From NCBI RefSeq assembly GCF_002931055.1, contig NZ_PSXX01000001.1, positions 124,001 to 188,000 of the forward strand: a stretch of 64,000 bases of DNA, given 5' to 3'. Positions within the stretch are counted from its first letter, which is position 1; every line of letters starts with the position of its first letter. The notes beneath the pieces are model-generated. The model was not told the DNA's origin. It made no database searches and worked only from the letters and a program-made list of their open reading frames with translations. The translations under genes were made by a program, and so were the position numbers. Below are positions 42,509 to 53,813 of the stretch, piece after piece. This DNA comes from Pseudoclavibacter sp. AY1H1. Lineage in GTDB: Bacteria > Actinomycetota > Actinomycetes > Actinomycetales > Microbacteriaceae.

Positions 42509-43393
42509 ATGCCACTCGACGCGCCTGCCCCCCTCGATGCGACCGCCAGTGCACGCGGCGGCGCGGCCAAGCGGTCTCCGCTCGCCGTCGCCGTCGCCCA
42601 GTACGCCCCGGGCTCGGATCTCGCGGAGAACGAGCGGCTGCTGCGCGAGAACGTCGCTCTCGCGGCGGACCGCGGGGCCCAGCTGATCGTCGTGCCCGAG
42701 TACGCGAGCTTCTTCCTGCCGGAGCTCGGGCCGGAGTTCGTGCGGAACGCGCAGGACCTCGATGGGCCCTTCGTCTCGCTCATGCGCTCGCTTGCGGCAG
42801 AGCACGGCGTGACGATCGTCGCGGGGCTCGTGGCGACATCGGAGGACCCGCAGCGCTTCGCCAACACGCTGGTCGCCGTCGATGCCACGGGCGAGGTCGT
42901 CGCCCAGTACCGCAAGGTGCATCTCTACGACGCGTTCGGGGCGAAGGAGAGCGACTGGGTCGTGGCCGGCGATACGGCCGCGCCGCAGACGTTCGTGGTC
43001 GGCGGCGTCCGGGTCGGGTTGCAGACCTGCTACGACCTTCGGTTCCCCGAGGTCTCGAGGACCCTCGTGGATGCGGGGGCCGAGCTCATCGCGATCCCCG
43101 CGGAATGGGTGCGCGGACCGTTGAAGGAACATCACTGGACGACCCTGCTCGCGGCCCGCGCCATCGAGAACACGGTCTACTTCGCTGCGGCCGACCATCC
43201 AGCCCCCATCGGCGTCGGTCACAGCGCCGTCATCGACCCCAGGGGTGCGACGATCGCGGGCGGGGGCATCGAGGCTGGGCTCTCCATCGGCTGGGTGTCG
43301 CTCGAGGTGCTCGACTCGGTTCGCGAGCAGAACCCGGCGCTCGAGCTCCGGAGGTACCGGGTCGTGCCGGTCGAGGCAGCGCCGACGGACTGA
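42509..43393 (+). CDS. Carbon-nitrogen hydrolase (nitrilase superfamily)
   Basis: This 294-aa protein carries the Glu-Lys-Cys triad of the superfamily: Glu in LIVVPEYASFF, Lys in AQYRKVHLYDAF, Cys in LQTCYDLRFPE. The block AVAQYAPGSDLAENERLL starts the domain after a short N-terminal extension of about 25 residues. This resembles the Nit1/Nit2-like omega-amidase branch, which repairs deaminated metabolites; the exact amide is not known. It converges with the aminotransferase at 43398 with only 4 bp between. Confidence 0.82.
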   Translation: MPLDAPAPLDATASARGGAAKRSPLAVAVAQYAPGSDLAENERLLRENVALAADRGAQLIVVPEYASFFLPELGPEFVRNAQDLDGPFVSLMRSLAAEHGVTIVAGLVATSEDPQRFANTLVAVDATGEVVAQYRKVHLYDAFGAKESDWVVAGDTAAPQTFVVGGVRVGLQTCYDLRFPEVSRTLVDAGAELIAIPAEWVRGPLKEHHWTTLLAARAIENTVYFAAADHPAPIGVGHSAVIDPRGATIAGGGIEAGLSIGWVSLEVLDSVREQNPALELRRYRVVPVEAAPTD

Positions 43394-43397
43394 GCCG

Positions 43398-44603
43398 CTA
43401 CCGGCTGAGCTCGCCCAGCCGGTCGAGCCTGCGCATGCCCTCATCGAGCACCTCGTCGCTCTTGCAGAACGCGAAGCGGACCAGCGAGCGGTAGTCGCCC
43501 TGCCGCTCCGGGGTGCACAGCGCGGCGACGGGGATGCCGACCACCCCGATCTCGCGCGGCAGCCGCCGGCACAGCTCGGTCGCATCCGTGTACCCGATGC
43601 TCGCCGCGTCGGCGATCGCGAAGTAGCCGGATGCCGGAGTCGCCGTCTCCAAGCCGCGGCTGCGCAGCGCGGTCACGAGCAGGTCGCGCTTGGCCCGGAG
43701 GCGCTGGCGTTCCTCGTCGAAACGACGCTCCGGGATTCTGAGCCCGACAGCGACGGCTGGCTGGAACGGCCCGCTCCCGACGTAGCTGAGGTACTGCTTC
43801 ACCGCGAGTACCGCCTCGATGAGAGCGGCGGGCCCGGTGACCCAGCCGACTTTCCAGCCGGTCACGCTGAAGGTCTTGCCTGCCGAGCCGATGCTGAGCG
43901 TGCGCGACGCCGCCCCCGGGAGGCTGGCGATGGCGACATGCGCTCCGTCGAAGACGAGGTGCTCGTAGACCTCGTCGGTGACGATGATCGCGTCGTGGCG
44001 CGCGGCGAGGTCCACGATGAGCTGGAGCGTCTCGCGGGGGAGCACGGCACCCGTCGGGTTGTGCGGCGTGTTGACGATGATGAGGCGGGTCCGGTCGGAG
44101 ACCGCGCGCCGCAGCTCATCGTGATCTGGCCGGAACGCGGGCCACCTGAGCGGGACGGTCACGAGGCGGGCATCGGCGAGGCGAGCGAGCGCCCCATACG
44201 CGTCGTAGTGGGGTTCGAGGACCACGATGTCCTCGCCAGGCTCGACGAGCCCGAGCACCGTCGCGGCGAGTGCCTCGGTGGCGCCGACCGTGACGAGGAC
44301 TTCCCGGTCGGGGTCGAGCGCGACGCCGCGGAACCGCAGCTGGTGCTCGGCGATCGCGGCGCGCAGATCTGCGGTCCCCCGGGGCGGCGGGTACTGGTTC
44401 TCGCCGCGCGCGATCGCCTCGATCGCCGCATCCAGCAGCTCCCGCGGTCCGGCGTAGTCCGGGAAGCCCTGCCCCAGATTCACCGATCCCGTGGTGCGGG
44501 CGAGCTCGGTCATCTCGCCGAAGACCGTGCCCTGCAGTTCGCCACTCGGGGAGAGGAGGCCAGCCCCCTGGGCCGCCCGGAGCCATGGTCCGTCTCTGCG
44601 CAT
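43398..44603 (-). CDS. Class I/II PLP aminotransferase (DapC / kynurenine-aminotransferase-like)
   Basis: This 401-aa protein has the start region TVFGEMTELARTTGSVNLGQGFPDY, substrate and PLP blocks NTPHNPTGAVL and VTDEVYEHLVFDG, and the Lys in GSAGKTFSVTGWKVGW. It resembles mycobacterial DapC (N-succinyldiaminopimelate aminotransferase) and kynurenine/methionine aminotransferases; sequence reading does not separate these. Its omega-amidase-like neighbour would suit an enzyme that uses glutamine. ATG 44603 is preceded at 6 nt by CAGACT. Confidence 0.8.
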   Translation of the reverse strand: MRRDGPWLRAAQGAGLLSPSGELQGTVFGEMTELARTTGSVNLGQGFPDYAGPRELLDAAIEAIARGENQYPPPRGTADLRAAIAEHQLRFRGVALDPDREVLVTVGATEALAATVLGLVEPGEDIVVLEPHYDAYGALARLADARLVTVPLRWPAFRPDHDELRRAVSDRTRLIIVNTPHNPTGAVLPRETLQLIVDLAARHDAIIVTDEVYEHLVFDGAHVAIASLPGAASRTLSIGSAGKTFSVTGWKVGWVTGPAALIEAVLAVKQYLSYVGSGPFQPAVAVGLRIPERRFDEERQRLRAKRDLLVTALRSRGLETATPASGYFAIADAASIGYTDATELCRRLPREIGVVGIPVAALCTPERQGDYRSLVRFAFCKSDEVLDEGMRRLDRLGELSR

Positions 44604-44689
44604 GCATCCAGTCTGTCATCGGCCGGTCACGATCGAATCTCGAACCGCGACGTGCCGCCGAAACCAGAGCGATCGCTCCGTCCGCTCCC

Positions 44690-44695
44690 TAGACT
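44690..44695 (+). promoter_or_regulatory. -10 element of HtrA-like gene
   Basis: TAGACT, giving a leader of about 40 nt before ATG 44743, which has AGGAT as Shine-Dalgarno. Confidence 0.45.
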
Positions 44696-44742
44696 TGCGC
44701 CACGGATGCGCCCCGACGCATCGAGAGAACGTCAGGATCCTC

Positions 44743-46059
<1,317 letters not shown>

Positions 46060-46068
46060 GCGGACTCC

Positions 46069-46965
46069 CTAGGAGACCCCGTCGGTCTCCTTGCCCTTGC
46101 CCCGCGTGAGCGCGAGGGGCACCCGGAAGAAGCTGAACGGCCCGCGCGTCAGCGCCTTGTGGTCGTCGCCGTCGTCCGGCTTGAAGCTGGCGAACTGCGG
46201 GTGCAGCTCGATGGGGAAGCTCGCGGGGGCCACACCGAACGCCTCGCGGGACGTGCGCACGACCTCGTTGCTGAGTATCCGGTTGCCGGCACCCCCGATG
46301 ACGGCGCCGATGCCGAACGGCACGAGCCGCCCGACCGTGCTCGCCGACTGGCGAACGACGAAGCGCTTGAGGAACATCGACTGGATGCGCCCGGACAGCT
46401 CGCCGACCATCGCGCGCGGGAGCCGCTTCGTCACGATCTCGCCCCAGAACACCTGCTTCGCCGGGCCCTTGCCGAAGGCCTGACCCGCGAACTGCTGGAT
46501 GAGGTTCTTGCTGGCCTTGCCGAGCATGAGGGACTGGATGAGGGTCCGCGCGCGCACGGGGTCGGAGATGGGGAGCCCGTGGATCTCGGCGACCGCCTGG
46601 CCGAACAGGGAGGTCATCTCGAGGAAGCCAGCGGTCTCGACACCCGTCACGGCGAGGGACGCCGCCGTGCCGACGCCCGGCACCATCGCGGCGGCGCCAG
46701 CTGCGCCTCCGCTCACGGTCGTCGCGTTGAGGTACTGCTGCTCGATCTTCTTGATGAGCTCGCTCGGGGTCGCATCCGGGTACTTTCCGCGGAGGATGCG
46801 GATCTGTCGCAGCACGATCGGGCGCTGGATGGCCATGAGCCGGTCGAGCCAGATCTTGTCCTGCTCTCCGGCTGCCGCAGCCTGCTGCTCGTCGCGCGGC
46901 GGCAACGGGGCATAGTTCGCCGCGTCTGCACCTTCGTTGACGCGCGGAGTGCTGGAATCTGACAC
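46069..46965 (-). CDS. EcsC family protein
   Basis: This 298-aa protein has the EcsC core: small-residue hydrophobic segments GAAAMVPGVGTAASLAVTGV and FLEMTSLFGQAVAEIHGL, then FGIGAVIGGAGNR. The family is membrane-associated and its function unsettled; in Bacillus EcsC accompanies an ABC exporter. The start is GTG 46965 with GAGGAGG 4 nt upstream, better than the ORF start at 46986. Divergent from the ABC exporter genes. Confidence 0.8.
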   Translation of the reverse strand: MSDSSTPRVNEGADAANYAPLPPRDEQQAAAAGEQDKIWLDRLMAIQRPIVLRQIRILRGKYPDATPSELIKKIEQQYLNATTVSGGAAGAAAMVPGVGTAASLAVTGVETAGFLEMTSLFGQAVAEIHGLPISDPVRARTLIQSLMLGKASKNLIQQFAGQAFGKGPAKQVFWGEIVTKRLPRAMVGELSGRIQSMFLKRFVVRQSASTVGRLVPFGIGAVIGGAGNRILSNEVVRTSREAFGVAPASFPIELHPQFASFKPDDGDDHKALTRGPFSFFRVPLALTRGKGKETDGVS

Positions 46966-47084
46966 TGGACCTCCTCGTGATGGCACGGCCGAGCGCGGAG
47001 CGCATGGCGACGCGAGCAGTGTATGAGGACACGCCTGGGGGGAGCTTGGAGTCGCGGGGGCGGCGTGGCACGCCGGATCGTTGG

Positions 47085-47090
47085 TACGGT
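47085..47090 (+). promoter_or_regulatory. -10 element of ABC transporter operon
   Basis: TACGGT, 6 nt before ATG 47097; leaderless. Confidence 0.5.
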
Positions 47091-47096
47091 TGAGCG

Positions 47097-48152
47097 ATGT
47101 CTTCGAAGAGCTCAGACGTCGGCGATGGCGCCGCCGACGATGTGAACGAGAGTGCTGCCAGCCCAGACGTACCGGAGGGCGACGCGAGTCGACCCCAGGC
47201 GATCATGGTCGAGGCGATCGTCGTCGACGACAGCGTGACCGCTTCATCGCTCGCAGAGGAGGAGGCCGCGGCGCAGGAGTCCGGCCTTCCCGCTGCCGTC
47301 AGGAACCCGGTGCTGGGTGCCGCGACGGCAGAGGGCCTCTCGACGATGACGCCCGTCACGCGTGTCACCGAGGCACCCGACCGTGAACTCGGCGACACCG
47401 TGCTGTCCGTCACCGGCCTCACGAAGCGCTTCGGTGCGGACGTCGCCGTCAACGACGTCACCTTCGAGGTCCGTCGTGGCTCCTTCACGGGCATCGTCGG
47501 ACCGAACGGTGCCGGCAAGACGACGACCCTGTCGATGGCGACGGGGCTGCTCAAGCCGACGAGCGGCACCGTCGAGGTGCTCGGCCTCGACGTGTGGAAG
47601 AACCCGAAGGCCGCGCATCCCCACATCGGCATCCTCCCGGACCGGCTGCGTCTCTTCGACCAGCTCACGGGCGGACAGCTCCTCTACTACTCGGGACTCC
47701 TGCGCGGCCTCTCGCCCGCGGATTCGCGGTCGCGAACCGAGTCGCTCGTGCACGCCTTCGAGCTCGAGTCGGCCGCCAACCGCCTCGTCGTCGACTACTC
47801 GGCGGGCATGACGAAGAAGATCTCGCTCGCCGCCGCGCTCATCCACTCGCCGGAGCTGCTGGTGCTCGACGAGCCGTTCGACACGATCGACCCGGTGTCG
47901 GCGGGGCAGCTCATCGACATCCTGCTCGAGTACGTGCAGCGCGGGGGAACGGTGCTGCTCTCGAGCCACAGCATGGACCTCGTGCAGCGCGTCTGCGACC
48001 ACGTCGCCGTGATCGTTCGGGGCGAGCTCCTCGCTTCCGGCACGGTGAGCGAAGTGCGCGGCAACATCACACTCGAAGAACGCTTCCGCGACCTCGTGCG
48101 CGGCACGCCACAGATGGAGGGGCTCGATTGGCTGGACATCTCCTTCAACTGA
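47097..48152 (+). CDS. ABC transporter ATP-binding protein
   Basis: This 351-aa protein has an unusually long acidic N-terminal extension of about 98 residues before the ATPase core (VLSVTGLTKRFG). Walker A is GPNGAGKTTT and Walker B is LLVLDEPFDTID. The signature motif is altered to YSAGMTKKISLA, as in many exporter ATPases of the ABC-2 type. It powers the permease encoded next, which it overlaps by 25 bp. Substrate unknown. Confidence 0.87.
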   Translation: MSSKSSDVGDGAADDVNESAASPDVPEGDASRPQAIMVEAIVVDDSVTASSLAEEEAAAQESGLPAAVRNPVLGAATAEGLSTMTPVTRVTEAPDRELGDTVLSVTGLTKRFGADVAVNDVTFEVRRGSFTGIVGPNGAGKTTTLSMATGLLKPTSGTVEVLGLDVWKNPKAAHPHIGILPDRLRLFDQLTGGQLLYYSGLLRGLSPADSRSRTESLVHAFELESAANRLVVDYSAGMTKKISLAAALIHSPELLVLDEPFDTIDPVSAGQLIDILLEYVQRGGTVLLSSHSMDLVQRVCDHVAVIVRGELLASGTVSEVRGNITLEERFRDLVRGTPQMEGLDWLDISFN

Positions 48153-49699
48153 AGCTGCAGTCGATCCGCAACGGAGCTCGGCGCGACTCGCAGCATCGGG
48201 GGGCATGGATCGGCACGCTCCTGCTGTCGATCCTCGCCGCCGTCTTCGCCCTGTTCGCGGTCCTGTCGCTGCTCGACTCCGACATCGAGGCGAAACGCGA
48301 GGGGGCCATCATCGCTGGCTCGCTCGTGACCGTCGCGACCGGGCTCGTGAGCGTCTTCGTGACGCCGATCGCCGCGATCGATCCGCGCTCGCTCGCCGTC
48401 ATGGGCTTCTCGCCCCGGCGGTCGGCCTGGCTGGCGCTCGGCACGGCGTTCGTCAGCGTGCCGTCGTTCGCGATCACGATCGTCCTGCTGGCAGGGCTCC
48501 TGCTCTGGACCGGCGACTCGACAGGCCTGCTCGTCGCCATCGTCGGCGCCGCGCTGGTCCTCGCGACGCTCGTCGTGCTGTCGCGCCTCGCTGGCCTCGT
48601 CGGTGAGGACCTGCGGGCCAGGCGGCTCGTGAGCGACGCCCGCGCAGCGCTTGTCCTGGTGCTCCTGCTCCTCGCGTCGCCCATCGTGTTCGTCGCGGTG
48701 TCCGTCGACTGGCAGCTGGGTGAGCACGAGGCCGTCAGCGCCGCGCTCGAGGTGCTCTCGCTCTCTCCCATCGCGGCCCCGTGGGCGGCAGCGGCGAGTG
48801 CGACAGGCGGAGACCTGCAGCTCGCCTTCGGGCAGCTCGGCATCGGTGCGGTCACGCTCGTCGTGCTGCTCGTGCTCTGGCAGGTCGTCGCCGGCCGAGT
48901 CGCCTCCGCTGCGCTCGGCGGCGACGAGACCGAGCTCGTCGATCTCGGCGCGTTCGGCGCCTTCGGCCGCTCGCCTGCGCTTGTCGTTGCGGCGCGGACG
49001 GTCACGTACTGGATGCGCGACCCGCGGTACGTCGTCGTCAACGTCTCGATCATCCTCATCCCGCTGCTCGCCCTGATCCCGCTGGCGGTCGTCGGCGTCG
49101 AGCCGCGGCACCTGGCGCTGCTTCCCTTGCCGCTGCTGGCGTTCTTCATCGGGTGGACCCTCCACAACGATCTCGCCTTCGACGGCTCTGCGGTGTGGAT
49201 GCACGTGACGAGCGGCATGTCCGGGCTCTCCGACCGCTTCGGTCGCGCCCTCCCGACGCTCGTCTTCGGCACGGTGGTCGTCGTGCTCGGCGCACTCGTG
49301 ACCTGGCTCATCGTGGGCGAGTGGGGCACGATCCTCGCCCTCGTCGGCCTGTCGCTCGGCTTGCTCTTCGCGGCGACGGGCTTCTCGAGCATCGGCAGCG
49401 TGCTGCACCCGTATCCGGTGGCGCGACCGGGCGACTCGCCGTTCAGCCAGCCCGTGCGGTCTTGGGGATCCGGCGTGTTCTGGCACCCCACGACCGGCTT
49501 CATCGCGATCCTCCTCATGGGCCCGTCCGTCTACGCGGGCCTCGTCGCCCTCAACGGCGGCGAGTCCTGGTGGAACTTCGTCGCCCTCGGCTGGGGTGTC
49601 GTGGTGGGGCTCATCGTCCTCATCGTGGGCTTGAACGCGGGCGCCAGGCAGTTCGAGCGCCGCTCCAGCGAGATCATGGCGTTCGCGCAGAGCGCGTAG
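48128..49699 (+). CDS. ABC transporter permease, ABC-2-like
   Basis: This 523-aa protein has about 12 to 14 hydrophobic segments (for example WIGTLLLSILAAVFALFAVL and VVLVLWQ-like VTLVVLLVLWQVVAG). No solute-binding protein gene is nearby, which favours an exporter. The start is TTG 48128 with GGAGGGG 6 nt upstream, inside the ATPase gene; no ATG or GTG is better placed. The open frame continues upstream as antisense-like Arg-rich sequence, which is not protein-like. Confidence 0.82.
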   Translation: MAGHLLQLKLQSIRNGARRDSQHRGAWIGTLLLSILAAVFALFAVLSLLDSDIEAKREGAIIAGSLVTVATGLVSVFVTPIAAIDPRSLAVMGFSPRRSAWLALGTAFVSVPSFAITIVLLAGLLLWTGDSTGLLVAIVGAALVLATLVVLSRLAGLVGEDLRARRLVSDARAALVLVLLLLASPIVFVAVSVDWQLGEHEAVSAALEVLSLSPIAAPWAAAASATGGDLQLAFGQLGIGAVTLVVLLVLWQVVAGRVASAALGGDETELVDLGAFGAFGRSPALVVAARTVTYWMRDPRYVVVNVSIILIPLLALIPLAVVGVEPRHLALLPLPLLAFFIGWTLHNDLAFDGSAVWMHVTSGMSGLSDRFGRALPTLVFGTVVVVLGALVTWLIVGEWGTILALVGLSLGLLFAATGFSSIGSVLHPYPVARPGDSPFSQPVRSWGSGVFWHPTTGFIAILLMGPSVYAGLVALNGGESWWNFVALGWGVVVGLIVLIVGLNAGARQFERRSSEIMAFAQSA

Positions 49700-49728
49700 C
49701 CATCCGGTAGGGCCCGCGGTTTGCGTTC

Positions 49729-49734
49729 TAAGAT
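49729..49734 (+). promoter_or_regulatory. -10 element of DUF3039 gene
   Basis: TAAGAT, 7 nt before ATG 49742. It overlaps upstream in-frame ATG 49733 and so selects the later start. Confidence 0.5.
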
Positions 49735-49741
49735 GATCGGC

Positions 49742-50032
49742 ATGACGTTCTCCAGCACCCCAACGGGCCCCGGCGGGCCAGACGAGACCGGCGGCGGCAC
49801 GGCGATCCTCGATCGCGAGCTCGAGCAGCTCCTCAACGAGGAGCAGACCGACGACCCGGGCGATCACGACAAGTTCTCGCACTACGTGCGCAAGGAGAAG
49901 ATCCTCGAGTCGGCGGTGACGGGCAAGCCGGTGCGCGCGCTATGCGGCAAGAAGTGGCTGCCGAACAGCAACCCCGACCGCTTCCCCGTCTGCCCGAACT
50001 GCAAGGCGGTGTACGACAAGATGAAGGGCTGA
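49742..50032 (+). CDS. DUF3039 domain protein with Cys zinc-knuckle
   Basis: This 96-aa protein has a Gly/Pro-rich N-terminus, then the family core DKFSHYVRKEKILESAVTGK, VRALCGKKWLPN and FPVCPNCKAVYDKM. The Cys (one, then CPNC) suggest a small metal site. Conserved in actinobacteria, function unknown. A shared bidirectional terminator separates it from pncB. Confidence 0.85.
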   Translation: MTFSSTPTGPGGPDETGGGTAILDRELEQLLNEEQTDDPGDHDKFSHYVRKEKILESAVTGKPVRALCGKKWLPNSNPDRFPVCPNCKAVYDKMKG

Positions 50033-50074
50033 GCCGCGCATCCACCGGATGCACGAGGCTCACCCGCACGCGCG

Positions 50075-50107
50075 ACGGCCGCGAACCCGAGATGGGTTCG
50101 CGGCCGT
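50075..50107. terminator. Bidirectional terminator between DUF3039 gene and pncB
   Basis: A perfect 14-bp stem (ACGGCCGCGAACCC and its complement) with a 5-nt loop between convergent genes. Confidence 0.8.
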
Positions 50108-50142
50108 TGTGCTGTCCGGCGTCGAGGTGCCGGGTGGGGCTG

Positions 50143-51483
50143 TCAGACCCAGACGGTCTCGCGGCCGTCCTGCTCGACGAAGACCGTCGGGAGGGCGGCC
50201 TCGCCCGCGTGGAGGCGGAGCGCGCCGATCGGCAGTTCGTCGATGGCGGTGCGGTGGTGCTCTCGGGCGCTCTGCACGCCAGCCTGGCCCGTGTACTCCT
50301 CGTTGATGACACCGTCGACGACGAGGTCGACGAGCAGCGAGCGGTCGCTCTTGTCGGAGACAGGGGGAGCGCCGATGCCGACGACCTCGGCCTCGGCGAT
50401 CCCGTGCTCGTCGCGGCGGCGGACGGGGAACTTCTCGCCGCCCACGCTGACCTTGCCCGTGGAACGCTTGGCGACCGACACCCACTCGCCGTCCTCGCCG
50501 CGGCGGGCGACGAGCTTGTAGACCATGCCGGAGGCGACGGAGCCCGAGCCAGTGACGACGCTCGTGCCGACGCCGAACGAGTCGACGGGGCTCGCACCGA
50601 GTCCCGCGATGGCGAACTCATCGAGGTCGTTCGTGACCGTGATGCTGGTCGCGGTGTTGCCGAGCTCGTCGAGCTGCGCGCGCACCTCCGCGACGAGCGT
50701 CGGCAGGTCGCCGGAGTCGAGGCGCACGCCGCCCAGCTCTCGGCCGGCGACCTCGACCGCGAGGCGCACGCCCTCGCGAACGTCGTACGTGTCGACGAGC
50801 AGCGTCGTGCCGGCACCGAGGGTGGCGACCTGCGAGGCGAACGCCTCGCGCTCGGAGTCGTGCAGCAGGGTGAACGAGTGCGCGGCGGTTCCCATCGTCG
50901 GCACACCCCAGCTGCGTCCGGCCTCCAGGTTGCTCGTGGCCTTGAATCCGGCGATGTAGGCGGCGCGGGCCGCCGCGACCGCCGAGCGCTCACCGGTGCG
51001 GCGCGAGCCCATCTCGGCAAGCGGACGGCCTCGGGCGACGGAGACCATGCGTGCGGCGGCGGAGGCGACCGCGCAGTCGTAGTTGTAGATGCTCAGCAGG
51101 AGCGTCTCGAGGATGACGCCCTCGGCGAAGCTCGAGCGAACCTCGAGGATGGGGGAGCCGGGGAAGTAGATCTCGCCCTCGCGGTAGCCGCGGATGGTGC
51201 CAGAGAAGCGGTAGTCCGCGAGCCAGTCGAGGGTCTTGGGGGAGACGATCGAGTGCTCGCGGAGGTGCGCCAGCTCGGCGTCCCCGAAGCGGAAGTCGCG
51301 CAGCAGCTCGAGCGCGCGCCCGACCCCCGCCACGACTCCGTAGCGGCGCCCGCTCGGCAGGCGCCTCCCGAAGAGCTCGAAGACGCTGTCACGATCGGCG
51401 GTGCCGGCGTGAACCGCGGCATCGATCATCGTGAACTCGTACTGGTCGGTGAGGAAGCCGGTAGACGGCCGTTCGGAAGTCAC
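50143..51483 (-). CDS. pncB: Nicotinate phosphoribosyltransferase
   Basis: This 446-aa enzyme makes nicotinate mononucleotide from nicotinate and PRPP in NAD salvage. Typical blocks are TDQYEFTMIDAA, GGVRLDSGDLPTL, ITVTNDLDEF and DSFGVGTSVVTG. The phosphorylation-region His is in GTAAHSF. The start is GTG 51483 with -10 TAGGCT 6 nt upstream, so it is leaderless on GTG. Confidence 0.92.
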   Translation of the reverse strand: MTSERPSTGFLTDQYEFTMIDAAVHAGTADRDSVFELFGRRLPSGRRYGVVAGVGRALELLRDFRFGDAELAHLREHSIVSPKTLDWLADYRFSGTIRGYREGEIYFPGSPILEVRSSFAEGVILETLLLSIYNYDCAVASAAARMVSVARGRPLAEMGSRRTGERSAVAAARAAYIAGFKATSNLEAGRSWGVPTMGTAAHSFTLLHDSEREAFASQVATLGAGTTLLVDTYDVREGVRLAVEVAGRELGGVRLDSGDLPTLVAEVRAQLDELGNTATSITVTNDLDEFAIAGLGASPVDSFGVGTSVVTGSGSVASGMVYKLVARRGEDGEWVSVAKRSTGKVSVGGEKFPVRRRDEHGIAEAEVVGIGAPPVSDKSDRSLLVDLVVDGVINEEYTGQAGVQSAREHHRTAIDELPIGALRLHAGEAALPTVFVEQDGRETVWV

Positions 51484-51489
51484 CGCCCC

Positions 51490-51495
51490 AGCCTA
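51490..51495 (-). promoter_or_regulatory. -10 element of pncB
   Basis: TAGGCT on the minus strand, 6 nt before GTG 51483. Confidence 0.5.
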
Positions 51496-51559
51496 GGCGC
51501 AGCCGCGGGGCGCGCAAGGGTGCTCGGCGTGCGCATCCGCCCCAACTGATGCCTGGGAG

Positions 51560-51565
51560 TAGACT
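51560..51565 (+). promoter_or_regulatory. -10 element of murI operon
   Basis: TAGACT, 8 nt before ATG 51574; at most a few leader bases. Confidence 0.45.
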
Positions 51566-51573
51566 CGGCACTC

Positions 51574-52407
51574 ATGAGCGAGGCACCGATCGGCGTATTT
51601 GACTCTGGTGTCGGCGGGCTGACGGTCGCGAGGGAGATCCGGGCGCAGCTGCCGGGGGAGTCGCTCCTCTACGTCGGAGACACCGAGCACACGCCGTATG
51701 GCCCGAAGCCGATCGCCGACGTCAGGCGTCTGTCGCTCGCGGTCCTCGACGAGCTCGTCGAGCAGGACGTCAAGATGCTCGTCATCGCCTGCAACACCGC
51801 GTCTGCCGCGGTGCTGCGGGATGCGCGTGAACGCTACGACGTGCCGGTCGTGGAGGTCATCGCGCCGGCCGTGCGCGCTGCCGTGAGCGCGACGCACAAC
51901 AACCGCATCGGGGTGCTCTGCACCGAGGCGACCCTGTCGTCACGTGCGTACGACGACGCGTTCGCGGCGGCCCCCCACCTCAAGATCTTCTCGCAGGCCT
52001 GCCCGCTGTTCGTGGAGTACGTGGAGCGAGGCGACACGACGAGCCCAGAGCTGGTGCAGCACGCCGAGGAGTATCTGGCGCCCATCAAGGCGGCCGGCGT
52101 CGACACCGTCGTCCTCGGATGCACGCACTATCCGTTCCTGAAGGGCGTGCTCGGCTACGTGCTCGGCCCGGACGTCCGCCTCGTCTCGAGCGACGTGGAG
52201 ACGGCGCAGGACGTGTACCGCGTGCTCGCCTCGAACGGCCTCCTCAACGCCAGCGGGCGAGCCCCGCAGTACTCCTACCGGGCGACGGGCGAGAACACGG
52301 AGGCGTTCGTGAACCTCGCCGGTCGCTTCCTCGGCCCCGACGTGCGCCACGTGGAGCGACTCATGACGGAGGCCATCAACCTGCCGCCGTCGATGCGCCG
52401 CCCCTGA
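51574..52407 (+). CDS. murI: Glutamate racemase
   Basis: This 277-aa enzyme supplies D-glutamate for peptidoglycan. The two catalytic Cys are Cys 73 (IACNTAS) and Cys 182 (GCTHYPF), with Asp 10 in GVFDSGVGG. First gene of a murI-rph-rdgB group, an arrangement common in actinobacteria. Confidence 0.95.
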   Translation: MSEAPIGVFDSGVGGLTVAREIRAQLPGESLLYVGDTEHTPYGPKPIADVRRLSLAVLDELVEQDVKMLVIACNTASAAVLRDARERYDVPVVEVIAPAVRAAVSATHNNRIGVLCTEATLSSRAYDDAFAAAPHLKIFSQACPLFVEYVERGDTTSPELVQHAEEYLAPIKAAGVDTVVLGCTHYPFLKGVLGYVLGPDVRLVSSDVETAQDVYRVLASNGLLNASGRAPQYSYRATGENTEAFVNLAGRFLGPDVRHVERLMTEAINLPPSMRRP

Positions 52408-52457
52408 CGCGCCGCGCCCCGATTTCCAGCACCGCATCCGAGCCCTTGGAGGGACCA

Positions 52458-53189
52458 ATGACCGAAGCACGCGCAGACGGCCGCACCCACGACCAGCTTC
52501 GCCCCGTGACGATCGAGAAGGGCTGGAGCGAGCAGGCCGAGGGCTCGGCCCTCATCTCGTTCGGGAAGACGAAGGTGCTCTGCACGGCGTCGTTCACGCC
52601 CGGCGTGCCGCGCTGGCTCAAGGGGCAGGGCAAGGGCTGGGTCACTGCCGAGTACGCGATGCTCCCGCGCGCCACGAACGACCGCAACAGCCGTGAGTCC
52701 GTGAAGGGCAAGATCGGCGGCCGCACGCACGAGATCTCCCGCCTCGTCGGCCGCTCGCTGCGCGCCGCCGTCGACATGTCGGCGCTCGGCGAGAACACGA
52801 TCGTCATCGACTGCGACGTGCTGCAGGCCGACGGCGGAACGCGCACCGCGGCGATCACTGGCGCGTACGTGGCGCTGGCCCAGTCGATCGAGTGGGCGAA
52901 GGCCAACAAGCACGTGCCGGCGAAGGCGAACGTGCTCACGCGCTCGGTTGCCGCGATCTCGGTGGGCATCGTCGACGGCGTCCCGCTGCTCGACCTGGCC
53001 TACGTCGAGGACGTCCGCGCCGGCACGGACATGAACGTCGTCGCGACGGGCGACGGCAAGCTCATCGAGGTGCAGGGCACCGCCGAGGGCGCGCCGTTCG
53101 ACCGCGAGGAGCTCGACCGTCTCCTCGATATCGCCCTCGCGGGCACGGCGACGCTCACGGAGCTGCAGAACGAGGCGCTCAAGGCATGA
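52458..53189 (+). CDS. rph: Ribonuclease PH
   Basis: This 243-aa phosphorolytic 3'-5' exoribonuclease trims tRNA 3' ends. Blocks seen are [53 protein letters not shown] and [13 protein letters not shown] 52458 has TTGGAGGGA close upstream. It overlaps rdgB by 4 bp. Confidence 0.95.
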   Translation: MTEARADGRTHDQLRPVTIEKGWSEQAEGSALISFGKTKVLCTASFTPGVPRWLKGQGKGWVTAEYAMLPRATNDRNSRESVKGKIGGRTHEISRLVGRSLRAAVDMSALGENTIVIDCDVLQADGGTRTAAITGAYVALAQSIEWAKANKHVPAKANVLTRSVAAISVGIVDGVPLLDLAYVEDVRAGTDMNVVATGDGKLIEVQGTAEGAPFDREELDRLLDIALAGTATLTELQNEALKA

Positions 53190-53809
53190 GCGAGCCGGTC
53201 CGGGTTGTCCTCGCCTCCCACAACTCGCACAAGCTGATCGAGCTGCGACGCATCCTGGGCGCGCAGCTCGACGGCATCGAGCTCGTCGCCTACGACGGCC
53301 CCGAGCCGCGCGAGACCGGTCTCAGCTTCGAGAGCAACGCGCTCCTCAAGGCACGCGCCGCGGCAGAGCACACGGGGCTCCCGGCGCTGGCCGACGATTC
53401 GGGCATCTCGGTGGACGTGCTCGGCGGCTCGCCCGGCATCTTCTCCGCCCGCTGGTCGGGGCCCGCGAAGGACGCGAAGGAGAACCTCGAGCTGCTGCTG
53501 TGGCAGCTGAGCGACGTGTCGCATCCGAACCGCGCGGCGCAGTTCGTCGCGGCGGCGGCGCTGGTCGTGCCGGCGTCTGCCTCGGCGACGGGCGAGGAGC
53601 TGAGCGAGGCCGTGCTCGGCGTGTGGCCCGGCCGCATCCTCGAGCAGCGGAGCGGGGACCACGGTTTCGGCTATGACCCCATCTTCCAGCCCGACGGTGC
53701 CGAAGGCTCAGCCGCTGACCTCACGGACGCCGAGAAGGACGCCTCGAGCCACCGCCGCCGCGCGTTCGACGCGCTCGCGCCGAAGTTGCGCGCGGCCCTC
53801 GGCCTGTAG
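53186..53809 (+). CDS. rdgB: RdgB/HAM1 XTP/dITP diphosphatase
   Basis: This 207-aa enzyme removes non-canonical purine triphosphates. Motifs are [53 protein letters not shown] and [13 protein letters not shown]. It is coupled to rph (ATGA). The palindromic repeat pair starts 5 nt after its stop. Confidence 0.95.
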   Translation: MSEPVRVVLASHNSHKLIELRRILGAQLDGIELVAYDGPEPRETGLSFESNALLKARAAAEHTGLPALADDSGISVDVLGGSPGIFSARWSGPAKDAKENLELLLWQLSDVSHPNRAAQFVAAAALVVPASASATGEELSEAVLGVWPGRILEQRSGDHGFGYDPIFQPDGAEGSAADLTDAEKDASSHRRRAFDALAPKLRAALGL

Positions 53810-53813
53810 CCCC